A DNA stretch of 39,946 nt, from the NCBI GenBank assembly GCA_028870115.1, contig JAGWQH010000016.1, positions 1 to 39,946 of the forward strand, written 5' to 3'. The stretch is from Candidatus Methylomirabilota bacterium. Lineage in GTDB: Bacteria; Methylomirabilota; Methylomirabilia; Methylomirabilales; Methylomirabilaceae. The position numbers were made by a program, and so were the translations under genes. Positions 23,697 to 32,656 of this stretch are shown piece by piece; position 1 is the stretch's first letter; each line of letters begins with the position of its first letter. Under the pieces are notes generated by a model. The model was not told the origin of the DNA. It made no database searches and saw only the letters and a list, made by a program, of their open reading frames with translations.

Positions 23697-25625
23697 CTAG
23701 GCTGTCGCCTTGATAGTATAGTTCAGCATCCCACCGGCCAGGACGATGTCCACCTCCCGAGAGGTGAGATCATGTCTGACCATAAAGTTCGTCTCTTTTG
23801 TGACATTGCGCACGATAATCTGCCGTCCCTCTCGGATCTGTTGCGCGAGTTGTTCGATTCGCAGATGGTCACCCTGCGCGACTGTGTCATACGCTGTCTC
23901 ATCCATGAAGATCAGCGGGAGGATCCCGAAGTTAATCAGGTTGGCCCGATGGATGCGGGCGAACGACTTGGCGATAGCCGCCTTGAGGCCGAGGTACATC
24001 GGCGCGAGGGCAGCGTGCTCCCGGCTGGAGCCTTGGCCATAGTTGCTGCCCCCGACCACGAAACCGCCGCCCTTCTCTTTTGCGCGCTTGGCGAACTCCG
24101 GATCGATCCGGCTGAAGGCGTACTCCGCGATGGCCGGAATGTTGCTGCGCAAGGGCAAGATCTTCGAGCCGGCAGGCAGGATATGATCGGTAGAGATGTT
24201 GTCGCCCATCTTCAGGAGGACCTCGCCCTCGATGGTGGAAGGCAACTCCCCCCGGATCGGTACCGGCTTGATGTTGGGGCCCCGCATAATCTCGACCTGC
24301 TCCGGGTGGGGCGAGGGCGGGACGATCAGATTATCGTCGAGGGTGAACTTCTCCGGCAGACTGATTGAAGCGGGTTGGCCGATGCGCTTCGGGTGAACGA
24401 TTTTGCCGGCCAGGGCGGAGGCCGCGCAGACCTCCGGACTGGACAGATACACTTTGTCGTTGGGCGCGCCGCTCCTGCCCTCGAAGTTCCGATTAAAGCT
24501 TCTGAGCGATGCCGTCCCGCTGGCCGGCGCCTGCCCCATGCCGATGCACGGGCCGCAGGCCGACTCGAGGATCCGTCCGCCCGCTGCGATCAGATCGGTC
24601 AGCGCGCCATTGGCGGCGATCATAGTGTAGACCTGCTTGGAACCTGGTGTGACCGTGAAGCTGATGTCCGGGTGGACGGTCTTGCCCTTCAGCATCGTCG
24701 CGACCGTCATCAGATCCTGGAACGAGGAGTTCGTGCAGCTTCCGACGCAGACCTGTGAGATCTTGGTCCCTTCGACCTCGGAGACCGGGCAGACATTGTC
24801 CGGGCTTGAAGGCCGGGCCACCATCGGCTCCAGTCGGTCCAGGTCGATCTCCAGCAGTTCGTCATAAGTGGCATCGGGATCGGGCGCCAGGGAGACCCAA
24901 CTACTCTCGCGGCCCTGCGCCGCGAGATAGCGGCGTGTCTGCTCGTCGCTTGGAAAGATGGACGTCGTCGCGCCCAACTCAGCCCCCATATTGGTGATCG
25001 TGGCTCGCTCCGGCACACTGAGGCTGGCTACTCCCTCCCCGCCGTATTCCAGAATCTTCCCTACGCCGCCTTTTACGGTAAGCCGCCGCAAGACCTCCAG
25101 GATAATGTCTTTGGCCGAGACCCACGGGCCCAATCGACCATTTAGTCTGATCAGCATGGCCTTCGGCATCGGGAGATAGAAGGGACCGCCCCCCATGGCG
25201 ACGGCGACATCCAGGCCGCCCGCTCCGATGGCGATCATCCCGACGCCGCCGCAGGTGGGGGTGTGGCTGTCAGAGCCGAGCAACGTCTGACCAGGCGCAC
25301 TGAATCGCTCCAGGTGAACCTGGTGGCAGATCCCATTCCCCGGACGCGAGAAGTAGATGCCGTACTTGGCCGCAATGCTCTGCAGGAACCGATGATCGTC
25401 GGCGTTTTCGAAACCGGTCTGCAGCATGTTATGGTCTACGTAGCTGACCGACAGCTTCGTCTTCACCCGGGGGATGCCCATTGCCTCGAATTGCAGATAG
25501 GCCATCGTCCCGGTCGCATCCTGCGTCAGCGTCTGGTCGATCCGGATCGCGACCTCTTTGCCCGGGACCAGCTCTCCAGCGACCAGGTGGGCCTCAAAAA
25601 TCTTTTGGACCAGGTTCATCCCCAT
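23697..25625 (-). CDS. acn: Aconitate hydratase
   Basis: This 642-residue enzyme interconverts citrate and isocitrate through a [4Fe-4S] cluster. The cluster cysteines are in VCVGSCTNSS and ACGPCIGMGQ. Other family marks are GICHQVHLERF, LLGSDSHTPTCGGVGMIAIG, GDNISTDHILPAG and GSNYGQGSSREHAAL with the active-site serine and arginine. The length is shorter than that of AcnA (about 890) and matches the compact bacterial type first seen in Aquifex. Of several nearby ATG codons, the one at 25625 has AAAGGA 6 nt upstream. The gene is followed by the 29-residue membrane peptide. Confidence 0.95.
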   Translation of the reverse strand: MGMNLVQKIFEAHLVAGELVPGKEVAIRIDQTLTQDATGTMAYLQFEAMGIPRVKTKLSVSYVDHNMLQTGFENADDHRFLQSIAAKYGIYFSRPGNGICHQVHLERFSAPGQTLLGSDSHTPTCGGVGMIAIGAGGLDVAVAMGGGPFYLPMPKAMLIRLNGRLGPWVSAKDIILEVLRRLTVKGGVGKILEYGGEGVASLSVPERATITNMGAELGATTSIFPSDEQTRRYLAAQGRESSWVSLAPDPDATYDELLEIDLDRLEPMVARPSSPDNVCPVSEVEGTKISQVCVGSCTNSSFQDLMTVATMLKGKTVHPDISFTVTPGSKQVYTMIAANGALTDLIAAGGRILESACGPCIGMGQAPASGTASLRSFNRNFEGRSGAPNDKVYLSSPEVCAASALAGKIVHPKRIGQPASISLPEKFTLDDNLIVPPSPHPEQVEIMRGPNIKPVPIRGELPSTIEGEVLLKMGDNISTDHILPAGSKILPLRSNIPAIAEYAFSRIDPEFAKRAKEKGGGFVVGGSNYGQGSSREHAALAPMYLGLKAAIAKSFARIHRANLINFGILPLIFMDETAYDTVAQGDHLRIEQLAQQIREGRQIIVRNVTKETNFMVRHDLTSREVDIVLAGGMLNYTIKATA

Positions 25626-25727
25626 CATCCATCCTTTCAAAAATATCCTAATGAAAAGCCCCAACCTCGTCAATGGAAAAGGGACCCTGGGAACGATGAC
25701 CGCTGTTTCTGGAAATACACGAGTTGC

Positions 25728-25756
25728 TTGACAGATGGTGTAAGAATTCCTACACT
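25728..25756 (+). promoter_or_regulatory. vapBC promoter with internal operator; leaderless start
   Basis: A perfect TTGACA (25728-25733), 17-nt spacer and TACACT (25751-25756) form the promoter. The inverted repeat GTGTAAGAATTCCTACAC (25738-25755) fills the spacer and overlaps the -10. This is an ideal place for AbrB-type self-repression. Only 6 nt separate the -10 from the ATG at 25763, so transcription should start at or next to the start codon. Confidence 0.75.
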
Positions 25757-25762
25757 AAGAGT

Positions 25763-25993
25763 ATGAAAACTATCGTGTCGGAAAAAGGGCAGGTGACCAT
25801 TCCCAAACCGCTGCGGGATCGCTTGGGGATCCGACCGGGTCAGGTGCTGGAACTGTGGGAGGAAAAGGGGCGACTCGCTGGCGTCAAGGTGAGTTCGGAG
25901 GACCCGGTGGCGAGTGTCTACGGTATCCTCAAGCTGGACCGGTCGACGGATGAACTGATGCGGACCCTGCGCGGTCCAGCCGACCTACAGTGA
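25763..25993 (+). CDS. vapB: AbrB/SpoVT-type VapB antitoxin
   Basis: This 76-residue protein begins MKTIVSEKGQVTIPKPLRDR and continues LGIRPGQVLELW, the complete swapped-hairpin AbrB DNA-binding domain. The C-terminal half (VYGILKLDRSTDELMRTLRG) is the PIN-binding tail. The start at 25763 matches the AbrB domain; an upstream frame from 25724 would include the promoter itself. No ribosome site precedes it, in line with a leaderless message. Its stop overlaps the GTG start of the toxin (GTGA at 25990). Confidence 0.92.
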   Translation: MKTIVSEKGQVTIPKPLRDRLGIRPGQVLELWEEKGRLAGVKVSSEDPVASVYGILKLDRSTDELMRTLRGPADLQ

Positions 25994-26400
25994 TCACAGC
26001 GGTCGATACCAACGTCTTACTGGATCTGTTTGGCGCAGATCCGGTATTTGGACCGCGATCGCAGCAGGCGCTTCGATCCTCACTGGCCGAGGGTCGCCTT
26101 ATCGCGTGTGAGGTGGTCTGGACCGAGGTCGCCAGTTTCTTCCCGTCGCCCAAAGCCGCGCGGGAGGCGATGGGACGTCTTGGCGTTGAATTCAGCCCCG
26201 TCGCAGTGGAAACGGCCCTAGCGGCCGGTCAGGTCTGGAAGGTGCATCGCAGTCGTGGCGGGAAACGAGCCCGTGTGGTCGCAGATTTCTTGATCGGCGC
26301 TCATGCTCAGTTACAGGCCGAGCGCTTGCTCACTCGGGATCGCGGGTTCTATCGAACCTATTTTTCCCGCCTTCGGCTTCTTGACCCGGTCAGGTCGTAA
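25990..26400 (+). CDS. vapC: VapC-type PIN-domain toxin, second pair
   Basis: This 136-residue PIN protein keeps D6 (AVDTNVLLDLF), E46 (WTEVASFF), D99 (VADFLIGAHA) and D117 (TRDRGFYRTYF), the full metal-binding set of a VapC ribonuclease. The start is GTG overlapping the antitoxin stop. The block between motifs differs from that of the toxin at 6092-6496, and the antitoxin families differ (AbrB here), so the two systems are not recent copies of each other. Confidence 0.92.
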   Translation: MITAVDTNVLLDLFGADPVFGPRSQQALRSSLAEGRLIACEVVWTEVASFFPSPKAAREAMGRLGVEFSPVAVETALAAGQVWKVHRSRGGKRARVVADFLIGAHAQLQAERLLTRDRGFYRTYFSRLRLLDPVRS

Positions 26401-26514
26401 GGTGAGAGTCATTCTTCCCCTGACTCATTCATATATTCATGTGAATCTCCAGGACAGTGGTACGATCGAACGATATAAGAGGAGGTCAAACTGTTTCCGT
26501 CCAGGGGAGGAACG

Positions 26515-27210
26515 ATGGCGCTGAAGGCTGTGATCTTCGATGCCGGCAATACCGTGATGCTGATCAACTACAGCGTGGTGGTTGAGGCGCTGGCGGCTGA
26601 AGGCTGTAATGTCGATGAGGCGGCAGTGCGAGGGGCGGAGTACCGCGCTCGGGTGCGTCTCGATTCGGTCCTGGCCAGGCGCAACTCCACCGAAGCGCCG
26701 CATATCTTTCAAACGTACATGCGCTTTGTCTGCGATGGCATCGGTGTACCGTGGGGAGCGGCCGCTGAGCAGGCTCTACGTCGGCTTGCCGAATACCATC
26801 GGGAGCATAACCTCTGGAACCGGCCCGATCCTCAAGCCCATGCTGTCCTTCAGGCGCTGCGTGGTCGCGGCCTCACGCTCGGCATGATCTCGAATTCGAA
26901 CGGTTGGGTCGAGCGGCTTGTGACGGAGAGCGGGCTGCGCCCGTATTTTCATTTCGTACTGGATTCGCGGCTGATTGGGGTGGAAAAGCCCGATCCCAGG
27001 ATCTTTCAGATCGCGCTGGACCAGGTCGGAATCAGTCCGGCCGAGGCCCTGTACATCGGCGACCTGTACTCCATCGATGTCGTCGGATCGAGAGCGGCGG
27101 GGATGCGCGCGATCCTGCTTGATCCTGCCGGCCTGTGGGACCATGTGGACTGCCCCAAGGCGCGCGATCTATCGGAAGCCGCCGACCTGGTCCTGATGCA
27201 GCATTCGTAA
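26515..27210 (+). CDS. HAD-superfamily hydrolase
   Basis: This 231-residue protein has the four HAD motifs: VIFDAGNT (motif I, nucleophile D9), MISNSNGW (II), GVEKPDPRIF (III, lysine) and YIGDLYSIDVVGSRAAGM (IV, D). The normal DxD of motif I is D-A-G-N-T here, so the usual general acid/base aspartate is replaced by glycine. This occurs in a subgroup whose members are annotated as HAD-IA hydrolases. A helical cap lies between motifs I and II. GGGGAGG stands before ATG 26515. Its substrate is unknown. It converges with the DUF2064 gene. Confidence 0.88.
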   Translation: MALKAVIFDAGNTVMLINYSVVVEALAAEGCNVDEAAVRGAEYRARVRLDSVLARRNSTEAPHIFQTYMRFVCDGIGVPWGAAAEQALRRLAEYHREHNLWNRPDPQAHAVLQALRGRGLTLGMISNSNGWVERLVTESGLRPYFHFVLDSRLIGVEKPDPRIFQIALDQVGISPAEALYIGDLYSIDVVGSRAAGMRAILLDPAGLWDHVDCPKARDLSEAADLVLMQHS

Positions 27211-27240
27211 ACCGGCCTCCTCAGAGAGTCCACCGCGATC

Positions 27241-27915
27241 TCAGCCTTCCTGCTCACCGAACAAGAAGTACCGGGTATAGGGCGCCACAGTGGTTCCGGT
27301 AGTCGCCAGGTCGCACCGAAGCCTGGTCAGGTCGTCCGGCGTATCCACATCGAACCAGGACGGCAGCGTTGCAACCTGTAATCGTAGTGTTGCAGCGCGG
27401 TGGAGTGTCTCGTTGAAAACCGTGGGGCCGCTCCACGGGATGTCATCGAAGAGTGCGCGGCAGGGGCGCTTGAGCCCGATGAGGTAATAGCCTCCGTCTT
27501 CTGCCGGGCCGAGCACGAGGTCTGTGGTCCCGCTCTGAAGTCGCGCGATCGCATCCAGCAGGTAGGGCGTGGGCAGGGTCGGGCTGTCGCTGTCGATGAG
27601 GATGGCCGCCGGGTGGCCTCGCTCCAGGAGGATCGCCGATAGCCGGTGAAGCCGGTCTCCAAGAGTTGAACCGGCTTGCGGAATCAGCGTAAAGGTCTCC
27701 GGCAACAGTGGGAGCATCGACTGTCTGGCCTCGATAGGAGTGTAGGCCAGGTACGGATCGATACCCGGGAGCCCGGCCACCTGCTGCAGCTTATCCAGCA
27801 GGAGACACCGATACAGTTCCGCCGCGCTCGTATCACTTAATGGCGGGACGAGACGCGTCTTGACCTGGCCCGGTTCCGGCGCCCTGGCCATCACCGCGAG
27901 AGCGTATTGTCGCAT
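27241..27915 (-). CDS. DUF2064 / TIGR04282 glycosyltransferase-like protein
   Basis: This 224-residue protein has the small nucleotidyl/glycosyl-transferase fold of the TIGR04282 group: VMARAPEPGQVKTRLVPPLS at the start, then AAILIDSDSPTLPTPYLLDA, DLVLGPAEDGGYYLIGL and WSGPTVFNETLHRA. This group is found with radical SAM proteins and in arsenosugar synthesis loci. No such partner is in this window. It lies 11 nt behind the molybdoenzyme gene on the same strand and is probably co-transcribed with it. Confidence 0.9.
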   Translation of the reverse strand: MRQYALAVMARAPEPGQVKTRLVPPLSDTSAAELYRCLLLDKLQQVAGLPGIDPYLAYTPIEARQSMLPLLPETFTLIPQAGSTLGDRLHRLSAILLERGHPAAILIDSDSPTLPTPYLLDAIARLQSGTTDLVLGPAEDGGYYLIGLKRPCRALFDDIPWSGPTVFNETLHRAATLRLQVATLPSWFDVDTPDDLTRLRCDLATTGTTVAPYTRYFLFGEQEG

Positions 27916-27926
27916 AAGGTAAGCAG

Positions 27927-29528
27927 TCAGGACAGTGTCACGTGAATCGTATGATACCCTGAGGCGCCATCCGGCAAAACCGTGGTGACCTGGGCTGTCT
28001 GGGTGTTGCCGTTGCCATCGGTCGCCCGGACCTTCAGGGTGAGGGAGGAGCCGTGCCTCGTCCCTACGTTCCCAGGCGCAGGGGGCAGCTCCCCTACGAG
28101 CCCCCAGAGGACCCAGGTGTAGGCGCCGAGAGCCGGTTTCAGCATGGCCTTTCGCCAGGTGATCCCGTCGTCAAGGCTTACCTCTACCTGGCGGATGCCC
28201 CGGTCGCCGGCGAAGGCGATGCCACCCGTGTCCACCCCACGTGCGGAGAGTTTCGACCCATGAACGGGCGTGTCAATCCGGGACATCGTTTTCACCCTCG
28301 CCTCGTCGGACCAGCCGCGGCTCTCCCAGTAGCCCTTATAATCGTTTTCGGTCAGCTCGATCTCGGTAATCCACTTGGGGTTCTTCATCCCATAGTGTCC
28401 CGGATTGATGAGGCGGACGGGAAAGCCATGGTCGTCAGGCAATGGAACCCCGTTCATCTCGATGGCCAGGATCGTATCGGGGTGCATCGCCTTCACCAGC
28501 GGGATGGCCGTCGAGTAGCCGTCCGCGGCGCGAAAGACGACCTTTTTTGCGCTTGATTTCACGCCGGCCCTGGCCAACAGCCCTCCCAATAGAATCCCTT
28601 TCCAGCGGGCGTTGCTGATCAGGTCGCCGCCGACCTCGTTGCTGATGCACTCCAGCGTGTCGTACTGCTCTTTCATGGGGAGGGCCTTCAACTCGCTGTA
28701 GGTCAATTTCATCGGTCGCTCCACGAGGCCCTTCAGTTCCAGGCTCCAACGTGAGACGCTCACCTTGGGATCGAAGATGTTCTTCGAGATCTTGTAGAAC
28801 TTCTCATTGGGCGTCACGTCGGGCGGCAGGCCCTTGAGCCGCTGGAACAGATCCTGGGCGAAGGCGCGACTTCGCGCCGTGAGAGTCTCGAGGAGAGGCA
28901 AGAGAACCGAGAAGGTCCCAGCCGCCAAGATACCGGTCAGCAGTCGCTTGGCGAAGGCCCGCCGTGACGTGTCGAGCGGCGGGACAGAGGAGCCGGCCGT
29001 CGTGAGGGTATCGCTTGAGTGTCGCAGAAGCCGACCTGCCAGTAGGCCCAACATCGCGCCATACACCCAATAGAGGATCAGAAGAGAGCTGGAGGACAGC
29101 AAGAGACCGCCTTCGAGGTCGGCTCCGAATAGACCTCCTCCCAGGAGCGGGGAGCCAACTGCACCGAACAGCACCCACAGCAGGCTCCCGTAGAGAAGTC
29201 CGCCACGCCAGTGAGCCTTCAGCCGGTGATACGTCGCCAGCCACGTGAATACCACGCCAAGGCACGCGCCGATCAGAACAAACAGGCCCACCATCCCCCA
29301 GAAGGCGAGATACTTCGCCTTCAGCCCGAACAGCCTGATGCCGAACGAGAACAGGCCCATCGGTATCAGCGCGAAGAGCTGTTCGGCCATCAGTTCCGGG
29401 ATCAGCGGGGTTCCCAGGGTAAACCGCCAGAAGAACATCAATCCGGTCATCAGCAGAGCGCCGACAAAGCCGCCGACGGCTCCTGCTATTACCCATTGCC
29501 GCCTCGAAAGCCGCTCCTGTGCGTCCAT
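27927..29528 (-). CDS. Membrane-anchored sulfite-oxidase-like molybdenum enzyme
   Basis: This 533-residue protein joins three parts. Residues 1-165 carry four or five hydrophobic helices. A further basic-hydrophobic stretch, RRAFAKRLLTGILAAGTFSV near 187-206, looks like an internal Tat-type anchor. The molybdopterin domain follows, with the cysteine ligand in YDTLECISNEVGGDLISNARW and the cofactor loop LPDDHGFPVRLINPGHYGMKNPKW. The C-terminal 110 residues form the dimerisation domain (RQVEVSLDDGITWRKA, LTLKVRATDGNGNTQ). Sulfite oxidase or YedY-like reductase activity is possible. The fused membrane domain suggests electron transfer at the membrane. The start at 29528 has GAGGA 12 nt upstream. 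Confidence 0.88.
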   Translation of the reverse strand: MDAQERLSRRQWVIAGAVGGFVGALLMTGLMFFWRFTLGTPLIPELMAEQLFALIPMGLFSFGIRLFGLKAKYLAFWGMVGLFVLIGACLGVVFTWLATYHRLKAHWRGGLLYGSLLWVLFGAVGSPLLGGGLFGADLEGGLLLSSSSLLILYWVYGAMLGLLAGRLLRHSSDTLTTAGSSVPPLDTSRRAFAKRLLTGILAAGTFSVLLPLLETLTARSRAFAQDLFQRLKGLPPDVTPNEKFYKISKNIFDPKVSVSRWSLELKGLVERPMKLTYSELKALPMKEQYDTLECISNEVGGDLISNARWKGILLGGLLARAGVKSSAKKVVFRAADGYSTAIPLVKAMHPDTILAIEMNGVPLPDDHGFPVRLINPGHYGMKNPKWITEIELTENDYKGYWESRGWSDEARVKTMSRIDTPVHGSKLSARGVDTGGIAFAGDRGIRQVEVSLDDGITWRKAMLKPALGAYTWVLWGLVGELPPAPGNVGTRHGSSLTLKVRATDGNGNTQTAQVTTVLPDGASGYHTIHVTLS

Positions 29529-29640
29529 TGCGTACTACTGTCCTCTGTGTCAGATCGTGTCCTCCTACGCGCTGATCGATGATCAGTACGATCATCGGTA
29601 GCTCTTTTCACTATAAACCTATCGCACCACTACCGGCCTG

Positions 29641-30819
29641 TCAATGAGAGCGCGTTCGCATCTTGCGACTCGTATTCCTCTGCACGTACTGAAGGAAGGT
29701 CGGTAGGTTACAGGAGACGCGACGTTCGTCACCACTTGATCGACCGGTCTGTGAGACCAGGAAGCGGTGTGATGCCCTGATCATATCGGCGGTCCTGTCC
29801 AGGCGTGTCATATCCTCTATCGTAGGTGTGGAGGTCAGCTTGACCTCGACGGCCCACAATTCGTTCCCGAAATCCAGCACTAGGTCTAGCTCGTACTGAT
29901 CGCTTGTTCGGAAGTAGTAGGCGTCGGCCTGTCGTCCCCGCGCCGACAGTTCGCCCAGTACTTGTTCAATCACGAAGCCTTCCCAACTGGCGCCCACCCA
30001 CGGTTGCGTGAGTAATGCGCGCCCGTCGGGCACGTTCAATAACGCGTGGAGCAGGCCACAATCGCGCCAGTAGACCTTGGGACTCTTGATCAGTCGCTTC
30101 CGGATATTGGCGTGATAGGAGGGCAATCGTCTGATCAGGAAAGCCCCGGTAAGATACTCGAGGTAACCATTGACGGTATGGTACGAGAGCCCTAAGCTTT
30201 GCCCAACTTGCGAGGCGTTCCAGATCTGGCCGTGCAGCGCGGCTAGCATGCGCAGAAGCCGATCCGTTGTCTGCGGCTTGGCGGGTAGACCCCAGGTCGG
30301 AAGGTCGCGCTGACTCAGGAGCGAGAGGTAGTCCATTTGCCATCGCGGATATCGGGCGGGTTCCAACACGCCACCATCGGGGTAGCCCCCGCACAACCAC
30401 CGCCGCTCACGCGATGCGTTCGTTGAGAGTTCGGACAGTAGAAACGGCGTCAACTCGACCAACGACAGGCGCCCCGCCAGGGACTCCGACACGTGGATCA
30501 TCAGCGCAGGCGACACGGAGCCTAGAAGCAAGAAACGACCCATGCGCGCGCGATCCAGGTCGATGGCCCCTCTCAGGCGCGCAAAGACGTCAGGCCAGGA
30601 TTGGACCTCGTCCAGGACGATCAGGTCCTTTCCGGCCGTGATGCGGTCCCAGTCGAGGTCCAGGCGGAGACGCTCGGAGTGCTGTTCAAGGTCGAAATAG
30701 ACTCCACCGAGGGATTTTGCCAGGGTGGTCTTTCCGCTCTGACGCGGTCCGATCATGGCCACGGCTGGGTAGCGTGTCAGTCGTTCTCGTAGCTGGTCTA
30801 TAACCAATCGCCGGATCAT
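29641..30819 (-). CDS. AAA-family ATPase with DUF4143 C-terminal domain (second copy)
   Basis: This 392-residue protein has Walker A GPRQSGKTT at 24-32 and Walker B DLIVLDEVQ at 65-73. The DUF4143 half has NIRKRLIKSPKVYWRDCGLL and then YELDLVLDFGNELWAVEVK, the D-x-E-x-K nuclease-like core. It shares its whole layout with the protein at 2446-3636 but is clearly divergent, so the two are old paralogs and not a recent duplication. It stands alone next to a region of gene remnants. Confidence 0.88.
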   Translation of the reverse strand: MIRRLVIDQLRERLTRYPAVAMIGPRQSGKTTLAKSLGGVYFDLEQHSERLRLDLDWDRITAGKDLIVLDEVQSWPDVFARLRGAIDLDRARMGRFLLLGSVSPALMIHVSESLAGRLSLVELTPFLLSELSTNASRERRWLCGGYPDGGVLEPARYPRWQMDYLSLLSQRDLPTWGLPAKPQTTDRLLRMLAALHGQIWNASQVGQSLGLSYHTVNGYLEYLTGAFLIRRLPSYHANIRKRLIKSPKVYWRDCGLLHALLNVPDGRALLTQPWVGASWEGFVIEQVLGELSARGRQADAYYFRTSDQYELDLVLDFGNELWAVEVKLTSTPTIEDMTRLDRTADMIRASHRFLVSQTGRSSGDERRVSCNLPTFLQYVQRNTSRKMRTRSH

Positions 30820-30901
30820 GGGATGTATTATAGAAGTCTATTTCTAATGTGCAACACAAAAACGCTGTGCGAGCCATCATGTCGGCGGCACAGGCGCATG
30901 G

Positions 30902-30997
30902 GGAAAGCGGGGGGCAGTGGTTCCTCAGACCGGGAAGACACGCATCACGATCTACATCGATGACGATACCCTGGAAGCATTTCGTGATCGAGCGGCG
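30902..30997 (+). pseudogene. Relic of a BrnA/CopG-type antitoxin
   Basis: The frame reads KRGAVVPQTGKTRITIYIDD, then D-T-L-E-A-F-R-D-R-A, the core of BrnA-like ribbon-helix-helix antitoxins. The expected continuation (G-Y-Q-T-x-I-N-x-A-L) is missing and no good start or ribosome site precedes it. No toxin gene is near. Nothing else between 30820 and 31399 can be supported as a gene. Confidence 0.6.
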
Positions 30998-31399
30998 CTG
31001 CTGGGACCACCGGCTGCGGCTCGGCGTAGCGTGGGGTGTCCTCCCACGGACGTGCAGGGGCTCGGCGGGCGACTGCGATGCCCGGGCTGGCTGTAATCGG
31101 TTCAGGTCTCATGGTATTTTCTCCTCCCCGCCCTCTACACTAATTGAAAGGGGGGCAGGTGTCTCACTTATATTGACACAGAGGGCTATACCGTCGATCT
31201 GAAGCCCTAATTCTGTGAGCATACGCCACAAATCTCGGTTCTGCTAACTAGCGAGTATCATTGCCTTTCCTCAAGGCGCTTGCCTACGACTGTCGAACCC
31301 AGGGTAATAGATGTTCCGCAAGCTCACCCGAAAGTAATAGTCACCCGTTCCCCTTGGATCGACAGAGGGTTCATTCCCCTCGGTAAGCGGCGTGGGAGC

Positions 31400-32656
31400 T
31401 CATCGCTCGAGAGTTATATCCGACCAGGGGAGGATCGGGAAGAACCGAATGAAAGCAAGATAGGAAAGCGTGGCCGCACTGGCAAATCCTGCGCTGATTA
31501 AAAGCTCTGGGATGCCCATGGGCGCGGCCGGGCCTTTCCAGAGCGCCGGGACGACGAGCACGTACCGCTCCACCCACATACCGCCAGCGATTGCCAACCC
31601 CATCGGCAGCAGGGCAAAGGGATCCTGCTTGGCGCGGCGGCTGAAGAAGACGATCAGGGGTCCCAGAAATCCCGCAATCAGCGCGACCCAGGAGAAGAGT
31701 GCCCACGGGAGCACCTGAGTTCTCAGGATCACATACTGGGTCTCCTCAGTGATGTTGCCGTACCAGATGACGATGTACTGGGCCCACAGAAGGCCGATGA
31801 CCAGCATATCGAAGCCGAACAGCAGCTTACCCAGGTCATGGAAATGGGCAGGCGTGATCCATTGCTCTAATCCGAGGGTCATCCGGAGTACGATGGTAAT
31901 GACGACGATCCCGGCGAGGCCCAGATACAAGCTGCTCATAAAGAAGTATCCGCCGAACAGGCTGCTGTACCAGTGGGGATCTAACGTCATAATCAGGTCG
32001 AACCCTAGCAGGCTGAATACGATTGCATAGGCGACAAGGATCGCCGGTCCGAGGACACCGAGGGTACGGCGCGACCGTTGTTCCTCTGCCTCAAATCCTC
32101 GCCAACCGCGCGTCAGCCACGTGTAGAGCGGAGTAGCCGGGACGAGCGAGCGCTCCAGGGCGAGTCCGATCTGCGGGCGGAGGTTGTAGTAGAGAAAGAG
32201 TAGGCTGAGCGTCACCATGACCGTCAGGCCAAGGCCGTTTCTGAAGAAGAAGAGGGGCACATTCAGCCATGCCGCCTTCTCGGGGATCGGATGACCCACC
32301 CATGGGTAGAGCCAGTAGCGGCCAAAGAAGAGCGGGACGTACATCAACAGGGCGACCGGCAGGAACGAACCCATCCCCAGGGCGACCCGTTTGATGACAG
32401 GACCCCAGCGCGCATTGCAGATATCGTAGATGGCTGTAAAGACCACCCCGGCCTGGGCCAGTCCGGTCCAGAAGAGGAAGTTTACCAGGTAGATCTCCCA
32501 TGCTCGGACTGGTTGCTCTGCGAAGATACCCAGTAAGAAGGTGAGCAGGCCGACTGCCAGAAATCCCGTCAGGACTCCAATAGCCGACCGCGGGCTCCGG
32601 CGCGGAATCTTGCGGATACTCTCCTCCAGGCCGGCCAGTTCAGTCAGTTCGGTCAT
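31400..32656 (-). CDS. actF: Alternative complex III subunit ActF (NrfD-like membrane protein)
   Basis: This 418-residue protein has about ten transmembrane helices (AIGVLTGFLAVGLLTFLLG first) and the NrfD/PsrC fold, which binds quinol at the periplasmic side. It is the second NrfD-type subunit of alternative complex III. The start at 32656 is chosen because ATGA overlaps the stop of actE. Conserved pieces include NFLFWTGLAQAGVVFTAIYD and FDLIMTLDPHWYSSLFGGYF, both found in ActF. It is the last gene of the cluster; no terminal oxidase gene follows. Confidence 0.92.
   Translation of the reverse strand: MTELTELAGLEESIRKIPRRSPRSAIGVLTGFLAVGLLTFLLGIFAEQPVRAWEIYLVNFLFWTGLAQAGVVFTAIYDICNARWGPVIKRVALGMGSFLPVALLMYVPLFFGRYWLYPWVGHPIPEKAAWLNVPLFFFRNGLGLTVMVTLSLLFLYYNLRPQIGLALERSLVPATPLYTWLTRGWRGFEAEEQRSRRTLGVLGPAILVAYAIVFSLLGFDLIMTLDPHWYSSLFGGYFFMSSLYLGLAGIVVITIVLRMTLGLEQWITPAHFHDLGKLLFGFDMLVIGLLWAQYIVIWYGNITEETQYVILRTQVLPWALFSWVALIAGFLGPLIVFFSRRAKQDPFALLPMGLAIAGGMWVERYVLVVPALWKGPAAPMGIPELLISAGFASAATLSYLAFIRFFPILPWSDITLER

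Noticed and set aside
23520-24368. 282-codon plus-strand frame
   Set aside because: It is antisense to aconitase and the small membrane peptide, and its product resembles no family.
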